Of a stretch of 64,000 nucleotides of DNA, positions 57,011-64,000 are shown one piece after another. Position 1 is the stretch's first letter. Every line of letters starts with the position of its first letter. Location of the stretch: the NCBI RefSeq assembly GCF_018614575.1, contig NZ_JAGGOJ010000008.1, positions 1 through 64,000 on the forward strand. The letters are read 5' to 3'. The position numbers and the translations under genes were made by a program. The notes beneath the pieces are model-generated. The model was not told the origin of the DNA, made no database searches, and saw only the letters and a list, made by a program, of their open reading frames with translations. This DNA comes from Streptomyces sp. ISL-10. Lineage in GTDB: Bacteria > Actinomycetota > Actinomycetes > Streptomycetales > Streptomycetaceae.

Positions 57011-57571
57011 ATGGGCCAAGTAGGCGACAGCCTGGACCGGGCCGCGCAGAACGTCTCCACCCGCCCCATCCCGGTGGGCGCACAGGCGTGTGTGCGCTTC
57101 CTCGTCAAGAAGGCCAAGGGCTCCACCAGGGCGGTCGCCGAACAACTCGGCGTCTCCCAGCGCACGGTCGAGCGCTACCTGAAGGGCCAGATCAAACGGC
57201 CCCGTAAGGAACTCGCCGACCGGATGGCCGCTGAGGTGCGCCGCCTGTGGCAGCCGCGCGTGAAGGAGCGCGCCCGCAGGCAGGCAGCGACGGCGCGCGG
57301 CCTGGTGATCGAGACCCGGGCCCGCTTCGGTTTCACCGCGGCTCCCGGCAGCACCGACGACAGCCGTATCCGCCGCATCACCCAGCACCTGCCCCCCGAC
57401 TACGCGGCCCGGCTCTTCGCCGCGCAGGACGAGGGCGCGAGCGAGCGGCAGTTGCAGCAGATCGCGGCGGAAGGGCTCCAGGAGATCTACTTCAAGGACC
57501 GCGGGCGCCGAGCGGACGGCCTCCAGGTGGAGTTCACCGACATCGACTACGTCGAGATCGACTACAGCTGA
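57011..57571 (+). CDS. tpg: Telomere terminal protein Tpg
   Basis: 186 aa, the usual Tpg length. HTH region STRAVAEQLGVSQRTVERYLKGQIKRP, then RWQP-like LWQPRVKERARRQAA, IETRARFGFTAAPGSTDD and the conserved LQVEFTDIDYVEIDY end. Tpg becomes covalently attached to the 5-prime ends and primes end patching. AGGAG before the ATG; in operon with tap. Confidence 0.96.
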   Translation: MGQVGDSLDRAAQNVSTRPIPVGAQACVRFLVKKAKGSTRAVAEQLGVSQRTVERYLKGQIKRPRKELADRMAAEVRRLWQPRVKERARRQAATARGLVIETRARFGFTAAPGSTDDSRIRRITQHLPPDYAARLFAAQDEGASERQLQQIAAEGLQEIYFKDRGRRADGLQVEFTDIDYVEIDYS

Positions 57572-57607
57572 CCCGCTCCCCGGCCCTGGAAGGCGTCGCG
57601 CCGCCGT

Positions 57608-58375
57608 TCATGAGGCCAGATCGAGCGTCTCGCACCGGCAAGGCCGTTTCGGCCCGGCCGCGCTGCGCGCCGCCTGCTCGGACCCGGCGGATTTCGCGTG
57701 GCGCCCGTACAGCAGGACGGCGAGGCCGGCGCCCAGCAGGCCGCCGACGGCCTGCGCGGCGATGAAGTTGGGGAGCGACGCGGGCGCGATGCCCGTGAAG
57801 GAGTCCGACAGGGATCTGCCCACCGTGGCCGCGGGGTTGGCGAACGAGCCGGAAGACGTGAACCAGATGGCCGCGGCGATGTAGGCGGCGACTCCGACGG
57901 GGGCGAAGCGGGCACGTCCGGTCCGCCGCAGGCCCAGGATGAGCAGGACGAGTCCGGCCGTCGCGACCGTTTCGCCGAGGAGCAGATGCCACGCCGAGCG
58001 CGTGTGCGTGGACCAGATCCCGGGCGGCCGGCCGAACATGACGTCGGCGAGCACGGCGCCGGCCATCGCGCCCGCCAGCTGAGCCGTGATGTAGGTCAGC
58101 GCCTCCCGGCCGCCCGCCCGGTCTGGTCGTTCCCCGGACCACCAGGTGCACAGCGTCACCACCGGGTTGAGGTGGGCGCCGGAGACGGGGGAGAGCAGCG
58201 CGATCAGGAGACCGAGTCCGATGGCGGAGGCGAGTGAGTTGGCCAGCAGCGCGATCCCGGGGTCCTGACTCAGGCCGGCGGCGCGGATGCCGGAACCGAC
58301 CACGACGGTCACCAGTGCGGTGGTGCCGACCAGTTCGGCCATTGCGCGACGCGGCAGCGCCGGTTGTCCACTCAC
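57608..58375 (-). CDS. MIP/aquaporin-family channel
   Basis: 255 aa, six TM helices with two half-helix boxes: GAHLNPVVTL (NPV instead of NPA) and SFANPAATVGR (NPA). It belongs to the MIP superfamily and would pass water, glycerol or small neutral solutes. NPV in the first box is common in actinobacterial members related to arsenic loci, but no ars gene is adjacent. The C-terminal tail holds CRC. GTG start with GGGGAGAGAG upstream. Confidence 0.9.
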   Translation of the reverse strand: MSGQPALPRRAMAELVGTTALVTVVVGSGIRAAGLSQDPGIALLANSLASAIGLGLLIALLSPVSGAHLNPVVTLCTWWSGERPDRAGGREALTYITAQLAGAMAGAVLADVMFGRPPGIWSTHTRSAWHLLLGETVATAGLVLLILGLRRTGRARFAPVGVAAYIAAAIWFTSSGSFANPAATVGRSLSDSFTGIAPASLPNFIAAQAVGGLLGAGLAVLLYGRHAKSAGSEQAARSAAGPKRPCRCETLDLAS

Positions 58376-58787
58376 GATCTCTCTCCCCACCCATGTCGCT
58401 ACGTGGAAAGTGTATTCCGTAACACGGAAGACTCGTGGCCGGGGTAGGCGCAAGGGCGCCCGGCCGGCCGTCTGAGCGCCGCCTGCGGCCCCCGACGGTC
58501 CGCAGGCTCCCCGCCGCCCCGCGCGGAGCCGGGACCCGGGCGCTGAACGGCCGGGCCGCGGACGCGCCGGGGCGTTCTCGAGGCCCGCGGTCCGGCAGAG
58601 CGACGCCACCCAGTGCCGGGTCGCCGTGCGGGCTCCATGACACATGCGTGAACGCGGGGCCCGCCGCCGACGTACTCCTCGTCAGCCGCACACCGCCCAC
58701 CGTCGGCCGCACACCGCCGACGCTTCGGCCCCACGCGCCGACGCCACTCACGCCGGCCGCCGCGCCCTTCCAGGAGGTACGCCGCCG
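58376..58787. other. 412-bp divergent gap
   Basis: Between the aquaporin and LPMO genes. Contains the dyad at 58415-58429 and a repeated GCCGCACACCGCC (near 58685 and 58709). No gene recognised. Confidence 0.45.
58415..58429. promoter_or_regulatory. Probable operator upstream of the aquaporin gene
   Basis: Perfect 6-bp arms TTCCGT-AAC-ACGGAA, 40-54 bp upstream of the aquaporin GTG, in a notably AT-richer stretch. Likely the binding site of a dimeric repressor; no regulator gene is adjacent. Confidence 0.55.
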
Positions 58788-59744
58788 ATGAACGACCAGC
58801 GCCGCCACCACGCAACCCGAGCCGGTGCCACCGCCGCCGTACTGGCCGGTGTCGTACCGCTCCTGCTCACCGGGCTCGCCGCCGGCCCCGCGCAGGCGCA
58901 CGGAGCACCGGTCGACCCCGTGAGCAGGGTGGCGGCCTGCGGTCCGCAGGGCGGGGAGCTGCGCACGTCGGCGGCCTGCCGGGCCGCCCTGGCGGCCAAC
59001 GGGGGAGTGTCCTTCGACGCATGGGACAACCTGCGACTGCCCGATGTGCGGGGCCGGGACCGCGAGGCGATCCCCGACGGGCGGCTGTGCAGCGCGGGCC
59101 TCGACGCCTACCGCGGGCTCGACACCGCCCGCGCCGACTGGCCCGCGACGCAGCTGACGGCGGGCGCCCCGTTCACCCTCACCTACCGCTCCACCATCCC
59201 GCACCAGGGAACGTTCAGCCTCTACCTCACCGAAGCGGGCCACGACCCGGCCGCGCCACTGCGGTGGTCGGACCTGCAGAATCAGCCGTTCGCCACCGCC
59301 ACGGACCTCCAGCCGACCGACGGCGCGTACCGCGTCAGCGGCCGGCTGCCGGACGGACTGACGGGACGCCATGTGCTGTACACCGTCTGGCGCAACACCG
59401 ACACACCCGACACCTACTACTCCTGCTCCGACGTGGTCATCGTCCCCGCGGACGACGAGCGGCAAGACCTGCCGGCGCAGCCTGAGGAGCCACCGGCGAA
59501 CGGCCCGGGAACCGGCCCCGCCGAGCCCGGAGAACCGCAGGCCCCCTCCGCACCGGCGGATCCGGAGTCCGCCGTCCCACCGACCACGCCGGCGCCGCCC
59601 TCGTCCGCCGCTCCGCGCCCCGCCCCGGCGTCCGCCGGCCGCGACACCGGGAGCACGCCGGGCATCCTTGTCGGCGGTGGGGCCGCCGCACTCGCCCTGG
59701 CTTCGCTGTGCGGATCCCTGGCGCTGCGCCGCCGCAGGCTCTGA
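58788..59744 (+). CDS. Membrane-anchored AA10 lytic polysaccharide monooxygenase
   Basis: 318 aa. Signal peptide to AQA, so the mature protein starts at His38 (HGAPVDPVSRVAACG), the N-terminal histidine of the copper brace; a second His lies in TIPHQGTFSLYLT. The catalytic domain spans about 38-220 with TYYSCSDVVIV at its end. A Pro-rich linker (225-285) leads to a TM anchor (ILVGGGAAALALASLCGSLALRRRR). It should oxidatively cleave chitin or cellulose at the cell surface. CAGGAGG before the ATG. Confidence 0.9.
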   Translation: MNDQRRHHATRAGATAAVLAGVVPLLLTGLAAGPAQAHGAPVDPVSRVAACGPQGGELRTSAACRAALAANGGVSFDAWDNLRLPDVRGRDREAIPDGRLCSAGLDAYRGLDTARADWPATQLTAGAPFTLTYRSTIPHQGTFSLYLTEAGHDPAAPLRWSDLQNQPFATATDLQPTDGAYRVSGRLPDGLTGRHVLYTVWRNTDTPDTYYSCSDVVIVPADDERQDLPAQPEEPPANGPGTGPAEPGEPQAPSAPADPESAVPPTTPAPPSSAAPRPAPASAGRDTGSTPGILVGGGAAALALASLCGSLALRRRRL

Positions 59745-59927
59745 CCCGCCGTCAACGAGCCACGGCAACGGACCCTCCGAACGGCCCAGCCGACGCGCCG
59801 GAAAGGGCGAGTCTCCCGCAACGAACTGCGACTCGTCCCACCATGGAGGCAACCTCGACGGGCCGCCGCTCATCTTCTTCCAGTGCAACGGGCCGCAGCC
59901 CGCCCGCATCACAGCGCATGGAGTGAG

Positions 59928-60917
59928 ATGACAACGGTCCCTGCTTCGGTCGTCACATCGGTCGTCGTGCCGTGCTTCAACGAGAGCGAGGTCATCGAGG
60001 CGTTCCACGAGGCCCTCCTCTCCGCTCTGGAGCCGACCGGGACGGCGTTCGAGATCTGCTACGTCGACGACGGCAGCAACGACCGGACACGGCTGCACCT
60101 CAAGGAACTCTCGGCAGCGGACCCCCGCGTGCGGTACACGTCCTTCAGCCGCAACTTCGGCAAGGAAGCCGCCATGCTCGCCGGCCTGCACATGGCCAAG
60201 GGCGATGCCGTCGTCCTGATGGACGCCGATCTCCAGCACCCGCCCGAGTTGATCCCGCGGATGCTGGAACTGCACGGCCACGGCTACGACCAGGTGATCG
60301 CCCAGCGTGACCGCACCGGCGAAGGCATCCTGCGCACCGCCCTCAGCCAGACGTACTACCGCCTTGTGCGCCACTTCATGGACGTCGAAGTCATCGACGG
60401 CGCGGGCGACTTCAGGCTGCTCTCCCGCCGCGCGGTCGGCGCGATCCTGTCCCTGCCGGAGTCCAACCGCTTCTCCAAGGGCCTCTTCTCCTGGATCGGC
60501 TTCGACACCGTCAGCTTCACCTACACCAATGTGCAGCGCGCCGCCGGCCGCTCCAAGTGGGGCGGACGGCGGCTGCTCAACTACGGCATCGACGGCCTGC
60601 TCTCCTTCAACAGCCGCCCGCTGCGCCTCGCGATCCACACAGGCCTGTGGCTGCTGCTCTCGGCCCTCGGCTACGCGGCCTGGACGATCGGCAACGCCGT
60701 GATCCACGGCATCGAGACCCCTGGCTACGCCACACTCATCGCCGCGATCGTCGGACTCGGCGGCATCCAGCTCGCCACGCTCGGGGTGATCGGCGAATAC
60801 GTGGGCCGGATCTACCACGAAGCCAAGCGGCGCCCCCACTACGTGATCCGCGAGACCGACGAGTCGGCCCCCTCGCAGCCGGAGCCGCAGGTCAGGGAAG
60901 CTGTCTGGAGTAAGTGA
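59928..60917 (+). CDS. GtrB-like polyprenyl-phosphate glycosyltransferase (GT2)
   Basis: 329 aa. GT-A domain: [39 protein letters not shown] (metal DxD), [11 protein letters not shown]. Two C-terminal TM helices ([49 protein letters not shown]). Transfers a sugar from a nucleotide donor to a polyprenyl phosphate at the inner face of the membrane. ATG 59928 with GGAG 4-5 bp upstream. Its stop lies inside the convergent gene (26-bp tail overlap). Confidence 0.93.
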   Translation: MTTVPASVVTSVVVPCFNESEVIEAFHEALLSALEPTGTAFEICYVDDGSNDRTRLHLKELSAADPRVRYTSFSRNFGKEAAMLAGLHMAKGDAVVLMDADLQHPPELIPRMLELHGHGYDQVIAQRDRTGEGILRTALSQTYYRLVRHFMDVEVIDGAGDFRLLSRRAVGAILSLPESNRFSKGLFSWIGFDTVSFTYTNVQRAAGRSKWGGRRLLNYGIDGLLSFNSRPLRLAIHTGLWLLLSALGYAAWTIGNAVIHGIETPGYATLIAAIVGLGGIQLATLGVIGEYVGRIYHEAKRRPHYVIRETDESAPSQPEPQVREAVWSK

Positions 60918-62394
60918 CCTTCTCCAGGCCGTAGTAGTCGGCAACGCACTGCGCGGGCCACACCCGGCGCCCGTTGTTGCTGAACGGTTCCAGCATCCTC
61001 GCCACGGACACCGGCGTGTAGGGAAGTTCCTTCGCCCCCCGCGCGGCGCCCTCCCGCAGCGAGCGGTCCTGGCGGTCCCACCGCTCGGCCCGCACCTGCA
61101 TATCGTGCCCGAGAGAGACGAGCGGGGCCACGAGCCCGAGCACGGTCGCGGCGCACAGTGCCGCGGCCGTCGCCGTCGCGACGCCCGGCCGGTACCGCCG
61201 CAGCCGCCGGCCGAGGAAGACCCCCGCGGTCACCAGCAGCACGATGTACAGCAGCAGATAGTCGTTCCAGGTCCGTTCCGTGGTCACCACTTTCGCACCG
61301 AAGACGGGATAGGTGATGACGGTGCACAGGTAGCCCGAGACCAGGAACGCCGCAGCGCCCAGCGAGAGGAGCGGCAGCGGCCGCCACGGGAGGAGGACCG
61401 ACGGCCGGGTGGTCCGGCGGCGCGCCACGAGCCCCAGCAGCACACCCGCGGCGACCGCGCCCACGTACTGCCACGTCGAGAACACCGTGGCCAGGATGTG
61501 CGCGAAGCCGCGCAGGGAGCCCAGCAGCGATTCGGGAGCGAGCATGGACGTGCTCTCGGCGCCGTACCGCTCGCGCCGGTTGCGGGACCCCGGCGAGAAG
61601 ACCAGCAGCAGGGTGCCGGCAGCGACACCGGCCATGCCCGCGAGCGACCAGAGACGCGCGAACCGCCGTGCACCGTTCCTGAACAGGCGGTGGGCGAACA
61701 GCACGACACCGGACAGCACGACCAGCGCGACGACCGACGCCTCCTCCGACAGGGTCCCCATGAACACGCCCGCCACCGCCACCGTCACCAGGGCGGCGAC
61801 CCGCCCGCGACGGCCACGGGCCCGCAGCAGCGGCAGCACCGCTGCACCGGCCAGGACCGGCGCCACGGTGTGCGAGACGGACGCGGCGGGCCAGTAGAAC
61901 GTCTTGTACGTGTTCGGTGTGGCGAACAGGAACACCGCCATGACCATGGCGGCGACGAGCAGCGGAATCCCGCGGGGCACCGACTGGCCCGTTCTGCGCA
62001 GCACCTGCGCGGTCAGGGCCCACAGCAGCACCAGCATCAGCACGCCGCTGACGAGGCCGAACCACTGGTGCCCCGCGACGGGGAACTCGGCGTACAGCCC
62101 CACGAGCAGCCCGTTGCCGAGCCGGCCGTTGTCGGTGTACCAGAACTTGCCGATCAGGCCCGAGATGCCGTGGTCGCGGACGACGGGGAGGAAGCACCAC
62201 TCGTCGGCGCTGGGCCGCACATGACGCCCGAACCACGACGCCAGCGCGAGCAGCCCGAGCGGCAGCGCCGCCAGGGCGAACGGCCAGGCGGCCCACCAGG
62301 ACGCCCACGCACCGCGAGGGCCGCTCCGCCGCCCCGGAGCGCCGAGCCCGCCCGGTTCTCGTGCGACGGTGACGCCCGACGCGTCAACGGCCAT
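60892..62394 (-). CDS. Polytopic membrane protein, DUF6056/GT-C-like
   Basis: 500 aa with about ten hydrophobic helices. The first exterior loop has [17 protein letters not shown] and YTDNGRLGN, acidic residues in positions typical of GT-C glycosyltransferases that use polyprenyl-linked sugars. It pairs naturally with the convergent GtrB-like enzyme as the transferase that uses its product, but this is inference. ATG at 62394; GAAGGG is somewhat distant (about 11 bp). Confidence 0.82.
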   Translation of the reverse strand: MAVDASGVTVAREPGGLGAPGRRSGPRGAWASWWAAWPFALAALPLGLLALASWFGRHVRPSADEWCFLPVVRDHGISGLIGKFWYTDNGRLGNGLLVGLYAEFPVAGHQWFGLVSGVLMLVLLWALTAQVLRRTGQSVPRGIPLLVAAMVMAVFLFATPNTYKTFYWPAASVSHTVAPVLAGAAVLPLLRARGRRGRVAALVTVAVAGVFMGTLSEEASVVALVVLSGVVLFAHRLFRNGARRFARLWSLAGMAGVAAGTLLLVFSPGSRNRRERYGAESTSMLAPESLLGSLRGFAHILATVFSTWQYVGAVAAGVLLGLVARRRTTRPSVLLPWRPLPLLSLGAAAFLVSGYLCTVITYPVFGAKVVTTERTWNDYLLLYIVLLVTAGVFLGRRLRRYRPGVATATAAALCAATVLGLVAPLVSLGHDMQVRAERWDRQDRSLREGAARGAKELPYTPVSVARMLEPFSNNGRRVWPAQCVADYYGLEKVTYSRQLP

Positions 62395-62548
62395 GTCATC
62401 ACTGCCCTTCGGAAAACTGATGGTCCGGCAACCAAGAGGTGAATCCCGGTTGCACCGTTCCATCTTCCGCCAGGCAAGATCGGTGACCGTCGGCGACAGG
62501 CCGCGCCTCTCGCGGTACGAGGCGACACCGGCCGGGGCACGCGCCGTT

Positions 62549-63346
62549 TCACGGGCAGGCGTACACGAAACGCGCCGAGGCCGTGTGGCGCGACGGCGAC
62601 ATGACCTCCAGTTCGGCGTGCGCGTGGTATTCGCCGCGACCGTGGAAGGTCCACCGAAGATGCAGCCGCGCCTGCTGCTGACCGCGCGTCACCTTCTCGT
62701 GGAGCGGCCCCGACGTCGTGCCGTCGCCGCGCAGCCATCGGTAGGTGAGCGTGCCGGGCCGGCCGTCGGTCCGCACCACGCCCACGACATCGGCGGTGCC
62801 GTCGCACCCCGGTCCGTCCGCGGGCGTCCGTACGGCCACGCCGCGCACGGAGACACCCGGTCCGAACCGCTGCCAGGCCAGGAACGCCAGCACGGCCAGC
62901 AGCGCGAGAACCACCGGCGCACTGCGGCGCAGCGCGCGGCCGCGCCGGCGCGGAGGGCCGCCGCTCCCGGACTGCCCGGCGAGCGTGCCGTGCCATATGT
63001 CGACGTTCGTCGGGGCTCCGTCCTGCCGCCGCACGGCTGCCGTGACCCCCGGCCCGAACCGCAGGACGTCTCCCTCTGCCCGATCGGGCACGGCGTCCCG
63101 CGCGCCCGGTAGGGGATCAGCGAGTACGGCGGTGGCGTCCGGCAGGGAGTGGCCGAGCACGGCGGTGGCGTCCGGCAGGGAGTGGCCGAGCACGGCGGTG
63201 GGCGTGTCGACGGCGTCGCGCGGCTCGGGGTGTTCGGGGTGCTCGGGGTGTTCGAACCAGTGGCTGCCCAGGGCGGTCGCGCTGTACTCCTCGTCACCGG
63301 CGCCGCCCTGTCCGGGGCCCGGGCGGGGCCTGCGGGGATCGTTCAT
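62549..63346 (-). CDS. Hypothetical membrane protein with tandem repeats
   Basis: 265 aa. The cytoplasmic N-terminal part has EHPEHPEHPEP and a duplicated 11-residue unit (ATAVLGHSLPD), encoded by two exact 33-bp copies at 63131-63196. One TM helix lies near residue 148 (VVLALLAVLAFLAWQRF). The exterior domain (165-265) looks Ig-like: GTLTYRWLRGDGT, KVTRGQQQARLHLRWTF, ARFVYACP. The ATG overlaps the stop of the upstream gene, so it is translationally coupled. Function unknown. Confidence 0.75.
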   Translation of the reverse strand: MNDPRRPRPGPGQGGAGDEEYSATALGSHWFEHPEHPEHPEPRDAVDTPTAVLGHSLPDATAVLGHSLPDATAVLADPLPGARDAVPDRAEGDVLRFGPGVTAAVRRQDGAPTNVDIWHGTLAGQSGSGGPPRRRGRALRRSAPVVLALLAVLAFLAWQRFGPGVSVRGVAVRTPADGPGCDGTADVVGVVRTDGRPGTLTYRWLRGDGTTSGPLHEKVTRGQQQARLHLRWTFHGRGEYHAHAELEVMSPSRHTASARFVYACP

Positions 63347-64000
63347 GTGATCGTGCACCCCCTTCGGGTCGGTAGCTGCTGCGTGGAGTTGCCGTTCGCG
63401 GCTCCGGGGTCCGTGGACGCCTGGACGGCCCAGTAGCAGCCCTGGCCCTGGAAGGTGTGGGCGAGCGTGAGTGTGTACTGCGTGGCGCCGCTGCGCTCGA
63501 AGGTCTGGGTTCCGTCCGGCGCGCCGAGCTGTCCCTTGGTGTCGCCGGTGTACCAGGACACGACGATCGTGACCGCATCCGTGCCGTCCGTGGCCACGTC
63601 GACGGACGCGGATCCGGTCGCTGGGCCGGTCTGGCGGAAGCTGGTGACGGAGACGGACTTGACGTTCACCGGTGCCGCGGTCGGCGTCGTCGGTGTCCTC
63701 GACGATGTCGGCTGCGAGGACGGCTCGGTGGTCGGATCGGTGCTCGGCCACGGCGTGGGTGCGCCGGTGACCGGCGGTGCGTCAGTTGTGGGGGAGGCAC
63801 TGGTGCCGGGCGTGTCGCTCTCGGAGGGGGAGGGCGGCGAGCCCGTCGAGACACCGGGCGACGGCGTCGGACCGCCCGACCCGTCGGATCCCGCGTGCGG
63901 CGCCTCGGATCCGGTCGGCAGGGCACTGGTCGTGGCCGCGGCCTCGGAGGTGGTCCGCCGTCCCGCGTCCCCGCCCGCCTGCGCGGTGACGGCGAGGAGA
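63343..64000 (-). CDS. Partial surface protein with Ser/Thr/Pro linker and Ig-like domain
   Basis: The frame is open to the right edge. The visible part starts LLAVTAQAGGDAGRR, the end of a signal or TM segment, then about 100 residues of Ser/Thr/Pro-rich linker (TDPTTEPSSQPTSSRTP), then a C-terminal domain (NVKSVSVTSFRQTG; VVSWYTGDTKGQLG; YTLTLAHTFQGQGCYW) with two Cys. This domain resembles the exterior domain of the downstream protein. The N-terminus is outside the window. Operonic with the next gene (ATGA overlap). Confidence 0.72.
   Translation of the reverse strand, partial: LLAVTAQAGGDAGRRTTSEAAATTSALPTGSEAPHAGSDGSGGPTPSPGVSTGSPPSPSESDTPGTSASPTTDAPPVTGAPTPWPSTDPTTEPSSQPTSSRTPTTPTAAPVNVKSVSVTSFRQTGPATGSASVDVATDGTDAVTIVVSWYTGDTKGQLGAPDGTQTFERSGATQYTLTLAHTFQGQGCYWAVQASTDPGAANGNSTQQLPTRRGCTIT

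Noticed and set aside
54575..57571. tap-tpg as proof of an integrated linear plasmid
   Set aside because: No plasmid replication, partition or transfer genes, integrase or attachment-site repeats are seen nearby.
57534..60944. Very long minus-strand open frame through the aquaporin, LPMO and GT2 genes
   Set aside because: Only the part at 57608-58375 has protein-family motifs; the rest is antisense to well-supported plus genes and is a high-GC artefact.

Overview
The window is high-GC actinobacterial DNA and almost certainly Streptomyces. It is dense with GTG starts and ATGA overlaps. It carries a conservon-type GTPase operon, a sporulation-type SpoIIE phosphatase and an adjacent tap-tpg pair, whose products replicate the ends of linear Streptomyces replicons. 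tap-tpg and the many accessory genes suggest a chromosome arm rather than the core, but no telomere is visible. No rRNA, tRNA, CRISPR array or intact transposase was found.

Region 1 (1-9990) is the most interesting part: one tightly coupled operon for a ribosomally made, post-translationally modified peptide (RiPP). It encodes a YcaO cyclodehydratase, two zinc-tetrad E1-like partner proteins (the second fused to an RRE domain and a SagB-type azoline dehydrogenase), a second nitroreductase-fold subunit, a PqqD-M50 membrane protease, and a LanB-type dehydratase split into glutamylation and elimination proteins. Four tandem precursor peptide genes follow, and the operon closes with a 38-bp perfect palindrome. 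The enzymes predict azol(in)e rings plus dehydroamino acids, as in goadsporin. No second SpaB_C protein (pyridine synthase) is visible, so a thiopeptide macrocycle is not supported. Four different Ser/Thr/Cys-rich cores behind one conserved leader suggest a multi-product pathway. No transporter, immunity gene or regulator is seen; these may lie left of the window.

Region 2 (10-27.5 kb) holds a Cache-PAS-GAF-SpoIIE phosphatase, an orphan solute-binding lipoprotein, an aldehyde dehydrogenase with a GAF regulator, a decayed amidase pseudogene, a SNF2 helicase/SWIM protein pair, a fatty-acid desaturase, a MOSC protein and two hypotheticals.

Region 3 (27.5-46.8 kb) holds a methyltransferase, an MHYT sensor next to a conservon (kinase-like CvnA, roadblock CvnB, DUF742 CvnC, GTPase CvnD) with an extra roadblock protein, a DUF6397 protein, an M19 dipeptidase, the threonine-to-glycine pair tdh-kbl followed by a LysR gene, a fused SecDF, and a complete polar amino-acid ABC transporter.

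Region 4 (46.8-64 kb) holds a DUF4360 secreted protein, a methyltransferase, a Tat-exported beta-carbonic anhydrase, an extra DNA sliding clamp, an endonuclease/exonuclease/phosphatase-family membrane protein, a LysR gene divergent from a CTP-synthase-like amidotransferase, tap-tpg, an aquaporin-family channel, a membrane-anchored AA10 lytic polysaccharide monooxygenase, a GtrB-like glycosyltransferase convergent with a polytopic membrane protein, and a two-gene surface-protein operon cut by the right edge.
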